Source: CAZZKG01 sp964654825 (GTDB taxonomy: Bacteria > Gemmatimonadota > CAZMKB01). From it: 29,817 nucleotides of DNA. Below the pieces are notes generated by a model. That model was not told where the DNA came from. It did not search any database and saw only the letters and a list, made by a program, of their open reading frames with translations. Both the position numbers and the translations under genes were made by a program. The number at the start of each line of letters is the position of its first letter. The first letter of the stretch is position 1. Positions 16,491-25,601 of the stretch are shown piece by piece. The DNA lies in assembly GCA_964654825.1 (NCBI GenBank), contig CAZZKG010000048.1, positions 1 to 29,817 of the forward strand. Direction: 5' to 3'.

Positions 16491-16654
16491 AGTGGCCCTG
16501 CTCATAAATACACTGGCATTCGGTCAGCGATACATCCCGATCCACCGCGTTGCTCGTCGGTTAAATACCCTCCGGGTATTCGCCCTCCTCGCGCCTTGTG
16601 ACTCGTGCGCCTCGCCGGCCTCGTTGCGTCACCGTATTTATGAGCAGGACCACT
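16491..16654. repeat. Intergenic palindromic element 2 with 21-bp terminal inverted repeats
   Basis: AGTGGCCCTGCTCATAAATAC (16491-16511) and its complement (16634-16654) match at 20 of 21 positions. Inside lies an AATACCC-TCC-GGGTATT hairpin (16564-16580) and GC-rich arms repeating GCG/GAG motifs. The right terminal repeat overlaps the FG-GAP gene stop. No transposase gene is inside (164 bases), so it is MITE- or REP-like. The core resembles element 1 at 15009-15104. Confidence 0.75.
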
Positions 16655-18476
16655 AAGGCAGAATTACTACAGTCACGGGTTGTGAAGCAAAATCCCAGGG
16701 ACTTCTCGTCACAAATGCGAAAGACATGATTTTTCCGACCGCCCAGTCAGGCAGCGGGAACATGAGGTTGAGCTGGGCCGTCGCATGTCCCGAACTGTCG
16801 AGTGTTCCCCAGAAATCAGAAAAGTATGTGGTGTTAAGATGATTGATAATGACTTCGGTGAACCAGTCACTGTTGAGAGGGATGGTCGACATGCCGTCAG
16901 GCGTTTCGGTACCGGGCTCGGTACCATGTACACTGCCCACCAGGATGTAACCACGATCGGCGAAGTCGATGCCGGCATCGAGTGTGAAGTCAACACTGCC
17001 CCCGGTACCGGCAGATATGGTGTGCACGTCTGCCGACAGGGAATACTTCTTGTAGACTCCCTGATTACGAGAGTTACGGCGGAATGTCGGCCAGTACACA
17101 ACGTCGTCGGAGCATACACCGGTCTGGTCCACGAGCATCACATTGTTATAGTTCGAAGCGGCGAAGATCTCTATCAGGCCGTCCCCGTCCGGATCACCGA
17201 TGGCAGGAGTAGGACTCGAGCCACCGGAGTGGGACTCATCGTCGAGAAATATCGGATAACCTGCTGCGATACTGCCGTCATGGTTGAGCGCATAAATGTT
17301 ATTGACCGCTTTGACGAGTATTTCAGGAAATCCATCACCGTCAATGTCTCCGGTAGTACAGGTACTGTTCACGTTCCCGCTTGGTGAATTGTCGAGGATA
17401 ACCGGAAAGCCATCTGCGACGGTGCCGTCATGGTCATAGGCATGGACCTCTTCGCCGTAAGGACTTGTGGACCACCCGCCCACCACGATTTCCAGATCAC
17501 CATTCAGGTCAAGATCGGCCACCGAGGGACTGGACAGGCGGATGTAAGGGATGTCCTGTGGCCATCCGGGCATGATTAGCCCGTTGGAATTCCAGACATA
17601 GAGGAGATCCGTCCCGGACTGGTTCCAGCAATCGGCAATGATTTCAACAGTGCCGTCACTATCCAGGTCCGCCAGTGCAGGCGGCGCCTTCACCGAACCG
17701 GCAGTCGAAACCGGGAATCCCGCCACTGCGGTCCCGTCGTGATGCCAGGCGTAGACATTATCGGACGGAGAACCGGAAGGTACGAAGCTGCCTGAGACAA
17801 TTTCCAGATCACCGTCACCATCCAGATCACCGACAGCGGCGGCTGTCAGATCGTGTTCGACCGTCACCGGAAACCCGGGGAAACCAGTCCCGTCGTGGTC
17901 GTACACCTCCATGGAACCGGATGAGGGGACAATGATTTCGAGATCACCGTCGGCATCCAGGTCCCGGAGAGCGGCGGCCTGAGTGATGTATTTTGATTTC
18001 GGCCATCCCGGGAATGCGGAACCGTCGGCGTTGAACACATAGAGAAAATTCCAGGTCCCCTGAACGATTTCGATATTCCCGTCACCGTCAAGGTCTCCGA
18101 GGGCGGGAGTCCCGGGGGCGGCACCGATCATGTAGACGGGGAAACCGGGGAGTTCAACTCCAGAACCGTCCCAGGCATGCAGCCAGCCTTCTCCGTAAGG
18201 GTTGTCGATCCCGTATGTGGCCAGGACAATCTCATCAACCCCGTCGCCGGTGAGATCCGCAAATTTTGGTGAAGCCAGCATCGGAGCGCCTGTTGAATCC
18301 ACCCAGTTCGCCAGAAGTGGGGGAGTGTCATCATTCACCGGGGGGAGAGCTGAATGGAAGTACCCCTTCTCTGATGAAGTCATCTCGAGGTTCCTGTCGG
18401 CGCTGACATACCGGGAGAACAACTGTCCGCAGGGTAGGAATAAAAAACAGACGATCAGGGCATACAGAAGTCTCAT
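16653..18476 (-). CDS. Secreted FG-GAP/VCBS repeat beta-propeller protein (5' end at an assembly gap)
   Basis: From the ATG at 18476 the product is 607 residues with a signal peptide (MRLLYALIVCFLFLPCGQLF). At least eight FG-GAP/VCBS-type repeats follow, each with a calcium-loop pattern such as DLTGDGVDEIVLA, DLDGDGNIEIVQG, DLDADGDLEIIVPS, DLDGDGDLEIVSG, DLDLNGDLEIVVG and DIDGDGFPEILVK, making a beta-propeller. A C-terminal beta domain without the FlgD signature ends the protein (AVGKIMSFAFVTRSPWDF). The gap of 100 N begins four bases upstream of the ATG, so the ribosome site and any longer N-terminus are missing. A start inside the gap cannot be excluded, but the signal peptide supports this one. 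The role is probably cell-surface or extracellular; no substrate is suggested. Confidence 0.85.
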   Translation of the reverse strand: MRLLYALIVCFLFLPCGQLFSRYVSADRNLEMTSSEKGYFHSALPPVNDDTPPLLANWVDSTGAPMLASPKFADLTGDGVDEIVLATYGIDNPYGEGWLHAWDGSGVELPGFPVYMIGAAPGTPALGDLDGDGNIEIVQGTWNFLYVFNADGSAFPGWPKSKYITQAAALRDLDADGDLEIIVPSSGSMEVYDHDGTGFPGFPVTVEHDLTAAAVGDLDGDGDLEIVSGSFVPSGSPSDNVYAWHHDGTAVAGFPVSTAGSVKAPPALADLDSDGTVEIIADCWNQSGTDLLYVWNSNGLIMPGWPQDIPYIRLSSPSVADLDLNGDLEIVVGGWSTSPYGEEVHAYDHDGTVADGFPVILDNSPSGNVNSTCTTGDIDGDGFPEILVKAVNNIYALNHDGSIAAGYPIFLDDESHSGGSSPTPAIGDPDGDGLIEIFAASNYNNVMLVDQTGVCSDDVVYWPTFRRNSRNQGVYKKYSLSADVHTISAGTGGSVDFTLDAGIDFADRGYILVGSVHGTEPGTETPDGMSTIPLNSDWFTEVIINHLNTTYFSDFWGTLDSSGHATAQLNLMFPLPDWAVGKIMSFAFVTRSPWDFASQPVTVVILP

Positions 18477-18480
18477 CTCG

Positions 18481-18580
18481 NNNNNNNNNNNNNNNNNNNN
18501 NNNNNNNNNNNNNNNNNNNNNNNNNNNNNNNNNNNNNNNNNNNNNNNNNNNNNNNNNNNNNNNNNNNNNNNNNNNNNNNN
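18481..18580. other. Assembly gap (100 N)
   Basis: Exactly 100 undefined bases, a conventional placeholder for a scaffold join of unknown size. It lies between the divergent FG-GAP and tricorn-like genes. Any ORF running through it is an artefact. Confidence 0.97.
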
Positions 18581-18676
18581 GGCACTTTCTTTGTATATTG
18601 CATACACACGTATCCCGATGAAACAATATCCACTAATCGACTTATCGAAACGCTGCCGCCAGAAACGGGAGACCCT

Positions 18677-21600
18677 ATGAAAAAGACAATGTTACTGCTC
18701 GTGAGTATGACATTCCTTTTCTCTCTTTCACTCCGGTCGGAGGATGAGGCACGTCTTCTGCGTTTTCCAGCAATACATGGAAACAGGATCGTATTCACTT
18801 TCGCCGGGGATCTCTATACCGTCCCGGCTACGGGCGGTACAGCGCGAAAAATGACCAATCATGAAGGTTATGAGATGTTCGCGCACTTTTCACCCGACGG
18901 GAGGACCATTGCATTCACCGCTCAATATGACGGCAACACCGAAGTCTATGTCATGCCTTCCGAAGGGGGTGTCCCGGAACGCCTGACATACACCGCCACG
19001 CTGAACCGGGACGATGTGGCGGACAGGATGGGCCCGAACAACATCACCATGGGCTGGAAACACGATAACGAGACGATCGTATTCCGTTCCAGGATGAAAT
19101 CATTCAATGATTTCAACGGGTCCCTCTTCACGGTAACTCTGGATGGTGCACTTCACGAACAGATACCCGTACCCCGGGGGGGATTCTGTTCATTCTCACC
19201 CGATGACCGGAAGATGGCGTTCAACCGTATTTTCCGTGAGTTCCGGACCTGGAAACGCTATCGCGGCGGGATGGCCGATGACATCTGGATATATGATTTC
19301 GACACCGGGACGACCGAGAACATCACCAACAATGATGCCTCGGACATCATACCGATGTGGTCCGGCGACAGGATCTACTTCCTGTCGGATCGGGGAGCGG
19401 CGAAAAGGATGAATCTCTATGTCTATGACACGGTCACAAAAGAGACCCGCAGGTTGACTGATTATGAAGAATTCGACATCAAGTTTCCTTCGATCGGTAC
19501 AGAAGCGATCGTGTATGAATACGGCGGATATATCTACAGGTTCGACCTGGATTCCGAAACAACCCAAAAAGTCAGGATATCAATTGCCGAGGACATGCTG
19601 AACGGACGCGATGAGCTGATATCCGTAGGAGATAACACAACGAATTTCGAAATCTCGCCTGACGGTAAGCGTGCTCTGTTCGGCGCACGGGGCGAGATAT
19701 TTACCGTCCCTGTCCAGCACGGAGTGGTGAGAAATATTTCCAACACATCCGGTGTTCACGAAAGAAATTCGAAGTGGTCCCCTGATGGAAAATGGATCGC
19801 ATTCGTCTCAGATCATTCCGGTGAGGACGAGATCTACCTCATCAGCCAGGATGGAAACGGTGAGCCCGTCCAGGTCACATCAGGTGGGCTCACATACAAA
19901 TACCAGATTCTCTGGTCCCCGGACGGTAAAAAACTGCTGTGGTCGGATCGCCGGCAGCGGCTGCGTTACGTTAATGTCGAAACGAAGAAGGTGACAGAGG
20001 TGGACAAAGCGAGTGCCTGGGAAATCAGGCAATACTGCTGGTCACCGGACGGCAGGTGGATCGCCTACCAGAAACCCGAAGTGGAACAGATGCAGAGGAT
20101 CTACATATACTCGCTGAAGGACAAGAAGAGTTATCCGGTGACCGGGGGATGGTACGCGTCGGGAAACCCCACCTTCAGCTCCGACGGCAGGTATCTGTTT
20201 TTCACGTCGAATCGTGATTTCGATCCCATCTACAGCTGGTCCGAGTGGAACCACGCCTACCGGGACATGAGTCGGATTTACCTCATCACTCTCTCGAAAG
20301 ATGTGGAATCACCATTTGTACCCCGGAGCGATGAGGTAGAAACCGGGATGAAAGACGAGGAGGAAGATGCGTCGGAGAACAGAGACATGAAAAGTTCTGA
20401 GGACGAAATAGTCCCCCTGAAGGTGGATCCGCAGGGTCTGGACAGACGTATTGTCGGCCTGCCTGTTACACCATCGAGTTACTCACACATCGTATCGGTC
20501 GGTGATAAAGTATACTACAGACGCAGCGGAAGCGCTGATGAGAAGCCGAGGCTCCTCTTTTATGATCTGGAGGAACAGAAGGAGACAGACCTCGGCCAGG
20601 TGGATGGATTCGAGATCTCCCGAGATCAGAAGAAGATGCTCGTCTCTCAGAACGACTCGTACGCAATCATAGACCTGCCTTCCAGCGAGATTAAGGTCGA
20701 AGAAAAACTGGATCTTTCGGACATGAAGATGTGGCTCGATAAAAAAGAGGAGTGGAATCAGATCTTCAATGAGTGCTGGCGGCAGTTACGTGAATTCTTC
20801 TACGACCCTGACATGCATGGCCTCGACTGGCCGGCGGTTCGAGAGAAATATGCGCCATTGGTACCCTACGTCCAGCACCGCAATGACCTGACATACATTA
20901 TCGGAGAGATGGTCGGAGAACTGAATGTCGGACATACTTACGTTGGCGGCGGTGACCGTCCTTCACCGGAACGAATTCAAATGGGACTCCTGGGCGCAGA
21001 GATCGAAAAGGACAGTCATTCCGGCTATTTCAGAATCAAAAAGATCCTGCGGGGCCAGAGCTGGGATGACACCCTCGTTTCTCCGCTCGAAGCGATCGGA
21101 GTCGACGCAGAAGAGGGTGATTTCATTCTCGCAATCGACGGACAATCCACGAAAGATATGCCCAACATGTATAGAGCTCTCGTCGATAAAGCGGGGAAAC
21201 AGGTACGGTTGAGTCTCAATTCGAAACCGGAACACCGAGGCAAACGCGAGGTGACCGTCATACCGGTCGCGGATGAGTCGAAGCTGTACTATTTCAACTG
21301 GGTCCAGGATAACATCGAAAAGGTCGACAAAGCCACGAATGGAAAAGTCGGTTACATACATATCCCCGACATGGGGAGGGGTGGACTCAACGAGTTCGTC
21401 AAATATTTTTATCCTCAGATTTCGAAAAAGGCACTGATCGTCGACGTGCGAGGCAACGGCGGCGGCAATGTGTCACCGATGATCATCGAGCGGCTCCGCA
21501 GGGAAGCAGTCATGATCAACATCGCCCGGAACACGGCTCCCGCTCCCAATCCCCGTGCTCTGATTTACGGGCCCCTTGTATGCCTGGCTGATGAATTTTC

Positions 21601-21946
21601 CGCCTCCGACGGTGACATCTTCACCTATCGCTTCAAAAAGCACGGACTGGGCAAAGTAATCGGGAAGAGGACCTGGGGTGGGGTCGTGGGGATACGCGGT
21701 TCTTTGCCGCTCCTGGACGGCGGTATGCTCAGAAAACCGGAATTTTCCCGATTCGACCTCGAAGGAAAAGAGTGGATAATGGAAGGAACGGGGGTCGAGC
21801 CCGACATCTACGTGGATAACGATCCCGCGAGAGAATACGCAGGTGAAGATCAGCAGCTCAACAAGGCGATCGAAGTGATCCTCGAGGAACTGGAGACAGG
21901 GGAGAAACATATTCCTGAACCACCACCCTACCCTGACAAACGTTAA
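18677..21946 (+). CDS. Tricorn-like S41 serine peptidase
   Basis: This 1089-residue protein has a signal peptide (MKKTMLLLVSMTFLFSLSL), placing it in the periplasm or outside. It contains two TolB/WD-like propellers (residues about 25-330 and 335-620, with SPDGRTIAFTA, WSPDGKWIAFVSD and WSPDGRWIAYQKP). A helical domain follows (EEWNQIFNECWRQLREFFYDPDMHG), then a PDZ domain (about 770-860). The S41 core has catalytic His753 in LNVGHTYVGGGD, DVRGNGGGNVS and the nucleophile Ser977 in DEFSASDGD, followed by Asp as in tricorn. Archaeal tricorn trims peptides made by the proteasome; exported bacterial homologues probably degrade peptides outside the cytoplasm. GGGAG sits five bases before the ATG. 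Length fits the family. Confidence 0.93.
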   Translation: MKKTMLLLVSMTFLFSLSLRSEDEARLLRFPAIHGNRIVFTFAGDLYTVPATGGTARKMTNHEGYEMFAHFSPDGRTIAFTAQYDGNTEVYVMPSEGGVPERLTYTATLNRDDVADRMGPNNITMGWKHDNETIVFRSRMKSFNDFNGSLFTVTLDGALHEQIPVPRGGFCSFSPDDRKMAFNRIFREFRTWKRYRGGMADDIWIYDFDTGTTENITNNDASDIIPMWSGDRIYFLSDRGAAKRMNLYVYDTVTKETRRLTDYEEFDIKFPSIGTEAIVYEYGGYIYRFDLDSETTQKVRISIAEDMLNGRDELISVGDNTTNFEISPDGKRALFGARGEIFTVPVQHGVVRNISNTSGVHERNSKWSPDGKWIAFVSDHSGEDEIYLISQDGNGEPVQVTSGGLTYKYQILWSPDGKKLLWSDRRQRLRYVNVETKKVTEVDKASAWEIRQYCWSPDGRWIAYQKPEVEQMQRIYIYSLKDKKSYPVTGGWYASGNPTFSSDGRYLFFTSNRDFDPIYSWSEWNHAYRDMSRIYLITLSKDVESPFVPRSDEVETGMKDEEEDASENRDMKSSEDEIVPLKVDPQGLDRRIVGLPVTPSSYSHIVSVGDKVYYRRSGSADEKPRLLFYDLEEQKETDLGQVDGFEISRDQKKMLVSQNDSYAIIDLPSSEIKVEEKLDLSDMKMWLDKKEEWNQIFNECWRQLREFFYDPDMHGLDWPAVREKYAPLVPYVQHRNDLTYIIGEMVGELNVGHTYVGGGDRPSPERIQMGLLGAEIEKDSHSGYFRIKKILRGQSWDDTLVSPLEAIGVDAEEGDFILAIDGQSTKDMPNMYRALVDKAGKQVRLSLNSKPEHRGKREVTVIPVADESKLYYFNWVQDNIEKVDKATNGKVGYIHIPDMGRGGLNEFVKYFYPQISKKALIVDVRGNGGGNVSPMIIERLRREAVMINIARNTAPAPNPRALIYGPLVCLADEFSASDGDIFTYRFKKHGLGKVIGKRTWGGVVGIRGSLPLLDGGMLRKPEFSRFDLEGKEWIMEGTGVEPDIYVDNDPAREYAGEDQQLNKAIEVILEELETGEKHIPEPPPYPDKR

Positions 21947-21973
21947 ATCGACCCTGGATCGGTGTCGAACCGC

Positions 21974-23983
21974 TCATTTTTCCGCTTCCTCGAGAAGTGA
22001 GGTAACCTCTCCGTTATCCGGATCGAGTGATTGGGCCTTCCGCAGATGAATGAGTGCTTCTTCCGGATTACCGGCTTCGAGTAGCAATCTCCCCGCTCTG
22101 TACTGAGGCCATGGATCACTCGAATTCATCGAAGTCGCCCGTTCATAGAACCTGAGGGCGTCATCGTCCCTTCCCTGCTGTTCCCTGCAGACTCCGAGCA
22201 GAAAAGTGGCCTGATAATGATTGGGTATTTCCTCGAGAACCGTTTCCAGTTCACGGCACGCCCGGTCCGTGTAGCCCAGTTCCATGAGGATCTGTGCCAT
22301 ATTGAACCGAACCCCGGTCATGTCGGGTTTCACGGCGCAAGCGTTTTCGTAACACCTGAGCGCATCCTCGATTTCTCTCCCGGCAAGATGGATGTGTCCC
22401 AGGAGTGCCTGGGCCTCGGCAAACCGGGGGAGCAGCGTTACCGCTCTCTCCAGATCTTCTGCGGCGAGGTTCGCCTCTCCCCTCGTCCAGTGGATCTTGC
22501 CCATAAAAAAATATGCTTCGGCATAGTCCGGATCCTGACGGACCGCCGTTTCGAAGGCGGCCATTGCACCGTCGAGATCCCGTCTTTTCTCCAGCATCAT
22601 CCCGATGTGAAACGCTTCCTCCCCACCTGTCTGAAGATCCCTGGCCACGATACCGACGTTTACAAGGACAACGAGGATCAGCACGGTCGATACCGGAAGT
22701 ATCAGGTCCCTGTACTTTCTGTCACGGACGCGGTCTGAGAACCAGACGAGAGCACCTGAGGAGTAGATAAGCAAAACCGGTATCATGGGTAATCGGTACC
22801 TCGCTGCAGGGAAGAAGATGATGTTGGAGAGAGCTATGCTTATCATGTAACCACACAAAAGGAATTGCGTTCTCCAGCGCCGTCTGGTCAACCAGAGCCC
22901 GGCGAGCGAGAGCGGAAGGAAAACACCGAATGGGAATTTGACTGTTCCTTTCCACAGCAGGACGGATAACAGCCAGGAGTATCGCCGCATTCCGTACAGA
23001 TCGACATTCCTGACGATCTCCTCACCACCCCCGAACTGGATGGTTTTCTCCAGAAGGAGTTTGAGTTCGGCCACTGGCTTTCTCGAGATGAAGTTCCAGC
23101 TCTTCCTCATAAAGTAGTCGGACTGCGCGCCCGGAGTGTCGTACCCCATCCTCACCGGTTCCCAGGCAAGAAGACCCCACTCGGCCCCCGGTCTTATGCT
23201 CATGGTTTCCCAGGCGGATTCGTTGTTTCCAATATAGAAATTGATCCCGGCACCGGGACTGATGAGAATGGTCTCACCTGACAGCAGGTGGTTACGCACC
23301 AGGCTCAAAGACAGGACAGCGAGAGTACCGACAAGAAATACCGCGCAGGGACGAACCATTTGCAGCAGCCCCCTCTCCTTCCTCCACTCGAGAGCAATCC
23401 ACAGGAAAGGGACCGGGAGGAAGAGGAGAATGGTCCCCCTCGTAACAGCAGAAAGACCGAGCATGACTCCTGATATGAGGAACAGACTCAGCCTGCCCTT
23501 CGATATCGCCAGGGTGAGAACCAGCAGCATTGTGACGTTGATGAGTATGTGGAGAGACGTGGCAAGAATCTCTCCGTCGAAATACACGAGGGGTCCGTAA
23601 ATGGCAAAAAGCAGTGACGTGAGAAGTGCTGTTTTTCGATCAGTAAAATGCTCCGCCAGCCGGTAGAGCAGCCAGCAGACAAGCATGCCGACCGCAGCCT
23701 GGGCAATTCGCACGAACAGCAGGGAGTTGTTCACGAAGAGACAGAGAGCAAGGAAGTAGGAGTAGAGCGGTGCCTGCCAGGTGAGATCCCCGAGGATGTT
23801 TCCCCCGAGGATGTGGGTGGCATTTTTCAGAAATGCGTCCGAATCGACAACGGGATTGTCGAAAAGCGGATGTGTTCTCACCTCGAAGACATAAAAAACT
23901 CGAATGAGAAAAGTAACGACACAGATTGCAAACAGTGTCCTGTCCCGGGTCTTCAGTTTTGCTTTCGTCGTGTTTCGAGCCAT
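21974..23983 (-). CDS. GT39-like membrane glycosyltransferase fused to TPR repeats
   Basis: With the ATG at 23983 the product is 669 residues. The first 440 or so contain about eleven transmembrane segments in the pattern of GT39/PMT transferases. The first outside loop has the acidic pair in NPVVDSDAFLKNATHIL, where family members place the catalytic Asp, and WQAPLYSYFLAL follows. After the last membrane helix (LILPVSTVLILVVLVNVGIVA) lie about six tetratricopeptide repeats, for example FHIGMMLEKRRDLDGAMAAF, AEAYFFMGKIHWTRGEANLA and PWPQYRAGRLLLEAGNPEEAL. Linking a transferase to TPRs suggests docking to a protein substrate or assembly, possibly protein O-glycosylation, but that is inference. 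A TTG at 24046 could add 21 residues. It ends 27 bases from the convergent tricorn-like gene. Confidence 0.85.
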   Translation of the reverse strand: MARNTTKAKLKTRDRTLFAICVVTFLIRVFYVFEVRTHPLFDNPVVDSDAFLKNATHILGGNILGDLTWQAPLYSYFLALCLFVNNSLLFVRIAQAAVGMLVCWLLYRLAEHFTDRKTALLTSLLFAIYGPLVYFDGEILATSLHILINVTMLLVLTLAISKGRLSLFLISGVMLGLSAVTRGTILLFLPVPFLWIALEWRKERGLLQMVRPCAVFLVGTLAVLSLSLVRNHLLSGETILISPGAGINFYIGNNESAWETMSIRPGAEWGLLAWEPVRMGYDTPGAQSDYFMRKSWNFISRKPVAELKLLLEKTIQFGGGEEIVRNVDLYGMRRYSWLLSVLLWKGTVKFPFGVFLPLSLAGLWLTRRRWRTQFLLCGYMISIALSNIIFFPAARYRLPMIPVLLIYSSGALVWFSDRVRDRKYRDLILPVSTVLILVVLVNVGIVARDLQTGGEEAFHIGMMLEKRRDLDGAMAAFETAVRQDPDYAEAYFFMGKIHWTRGEANLAAEDLERAVTLLPRFAEAQALLGHIHLAGREIEDALRCYENACAVKPDMTGVRFNMAQILMELGYTDRACRELETVLEEIPNHYQATFLLGVCREQQGRDDDALRFYERATSMNSSDPWPQYRAGRLLLEAGNPEEALIHLRKAQSLDPDNGEVTSLLEEAEK

Positions 23984-24158
23984 GAAGTATTTCCCCGAGG
24001 TGTCCCCTTTACTCAACAACTTACACCGACCCGATAGTGCGGTCAAGGAGATCCCTTCTCTCCATCATGAACGATGTGGATCCTAAGAGAAGGACGCAGT
24101 TGACGACAACCGCACCGGAGACATTCGAAATCATAACGAGGCCGGCCACTGTATAACA

Positions 24159-24187
24159 TTGACACTCGGAAACCGTACCCCTAAATT
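24159..24187 (+). promoter_or_regulatory. Promoter of the second sulfatase-fold gene
   Basis: TTGACA (24159-24164) is a perfect -35 box, followed by 17 bases and TAAATT (24182-24187, four of six matches to TATAAT). Transcription would begin near 24194, leaving a leader with AGGAGG at 24239-24244. Confidence 0.6.
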
Positions 24188-24254
24188 AAAACTTGTTTTA
24201 TCTCTACCCGACAGGCGGAAATCAGCATACCCGGAAACAGGAGGAACAGACAAA

Positions 24255-25601
24255 ATCACCGGTATTTTTCGAATTAACATCACAGGGGTACTGTCAATAC
24301 TGGCACTCTCGCTCCTGCCGTTCGTGTTCTGCAGCGGCCCCGAGCCCGGACCCAATATTATCCTCATTGTACTGGACACCACTCGAGCCGATTATATAAA
24401 TGCCCATGGAGAGCGGGGGTCGAACACACCCTTCATCAATGAGATATCCGATCAGAGCGTCGTTTTTACCAACGCTTTTGCTCCCGCCCCGTGGACTCTG
24501 CCTTCTCATGTCTCTCTTTTCACAGGACTCTACCCGCACCAACACGGAACGGTGCACGAGAACTTCAACGTGGATGGGTCACTTAACATGATAGCCGAGA
24601 TATGCCGGACACACGGGTACGCAACGGTCGGAGTAAACTGCAATCCGTGGCTCAACAAGCCCAGCGGCATTGCACAGGGATTCGACATATACGAGGAAAT
24701 ATCCACGAAAGTCGAATATGTGCGCGACAAGGGCGCTGAACTCGCAACCAGCACCGCGAAACAATGGATGAGTCACTATGTTCAGGAAGGAAAACCTTTC
24801 TTCCTCTTTATGAATTACCTGGACCCACATCTTCCATACGCTCCCCCACTTCGTGTACTGGAGAATACGAAAGTTAAATTCGGCCAGAGTGAGATGACCC
24901 TTGATGAATACTCTGTCGAAGATGCCGAAGCGATTATCGCGGGGACACACAAACCGGCGGATGGAGAACTCGAGACTGCACGAACCCTCTACACTGCTGA
25001 AATCTCTTACCTCGACCTGAAGATTGAAGCCCTCGTCTCACACCTCCGGGAACTTGGATGCCTGGACGAGACATTTCTAGTCATCACCTCCGATCACGGC
25101 GAACATCTCGGGGAGCACGATCTGATGGGTCACGAATTCGCTATCTCCGAATCCGTCCTGCATGTCCCTCTCCTCATACGCTATCCCCCGGCTTTTCGTG
25201 GTGGTCTGGTTATAGATACCCCTGTGAGCCTCATCGACATACTTCCGACTGTCCTCGAACTGATCGGTGATGACACACCGCATCCGGACCTCCAGGGGAG
25301 AAGCCTCTTCCACCTCGACGATTCCACCGGGACAGATGAAAGAGTCATTCTGTCGGAGCTTTCCCGACCAACAACACTCATTCACGAATACTGGAAGAAC
25401 AAGTATCCTGACGTCGATCTGGAACGATTCGACAGAGGGTTAAAAGCTGTTCGTGACGGCCGTTTCAAGTACATAGTTTCGACTCGCGGCGAGGAGTCCC
25501 TGTTCGACCTGGTAGATGACCCCGAGGAGCTGACGAACCTTGCCGATTCTCTCCCTGTGGAACTTGAACATTTCCGAAGCTTGGTCGAGGAGATGCACTG
25601 A
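24255..25601 (+). CDS. Sulfatase-superfamily lipoprotein with catalytic Thr, non-standard start
   Basis: The reading frame encodes a paralogue of the gene at 6767-8236. Metal site: NIILIVLDTTRADYI. Nucleophile region: APWTLPSHVSLFTG, with Thr where sulfatases have Cys or Ser. Second metal site: TSDHGEHLGEHDLMGHE. The N-terminus after 24255 is a lipoprotein signal (TGVLSILALSLLPFVFC). The only standard in-frame start upstream is TTG at 24159, but that TTG is part of a consensus -35 box. AGGAGG lies ten bases before an ATC at 24255 that gives a 448-residue protein beginning at the signal peptide. Either ATC (rare) is used, or the base is a variant or error of ATG. The Thr suggests phospho-ester or phospho-group-transfer chemistry; substrate unknown. 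It is divergent from the GT39-TPR gene. Confidence 0.85.
   Translation: MTGIFRINITGVLSILALSLLPFVFCSGPEPGPNIILIVLDTTRADYINAHGERGSNTPFINEISDQSVVFTNAFAPAPWTLPSHVSLFTGLYPHQHGTVHENFNVDGSLNMIAEICRTHGYATVGVNCNPWLNKPSGIAQGFDIYEEISTKVEYVRDKGAELATSTAKQWMSHYVQEGKPFFLFMNYLDPHLPYAPPLRVLENTKVKFGQSEMTLDEYSVEDAEAIIAGTHKPADGELETARTLYTAEISYLDLKIEALVSHLRELGCLDETFLVITSDHGEHLGEHDLMGHEFAISESVLHVPLLIRYPPAFRGGLVIDTPVSLIDILPTVLELIGDDTPHPDLQGRSLFHLDDSTGTDERVILSELSRPTTLIHEYWKNKYPDVDLERFDRGLKAVRDGRFKYIVSTRGEESLFDLVDDPEELTNLADSLPVELEHFRSLVEEMH

Noticed and set aside
16653..18626. FG-GAP reading frame continued through the N run to 18626
   Set aside because: The extension is translated from undefined bases; the ATG at 18476 gives a normal signal peptide.
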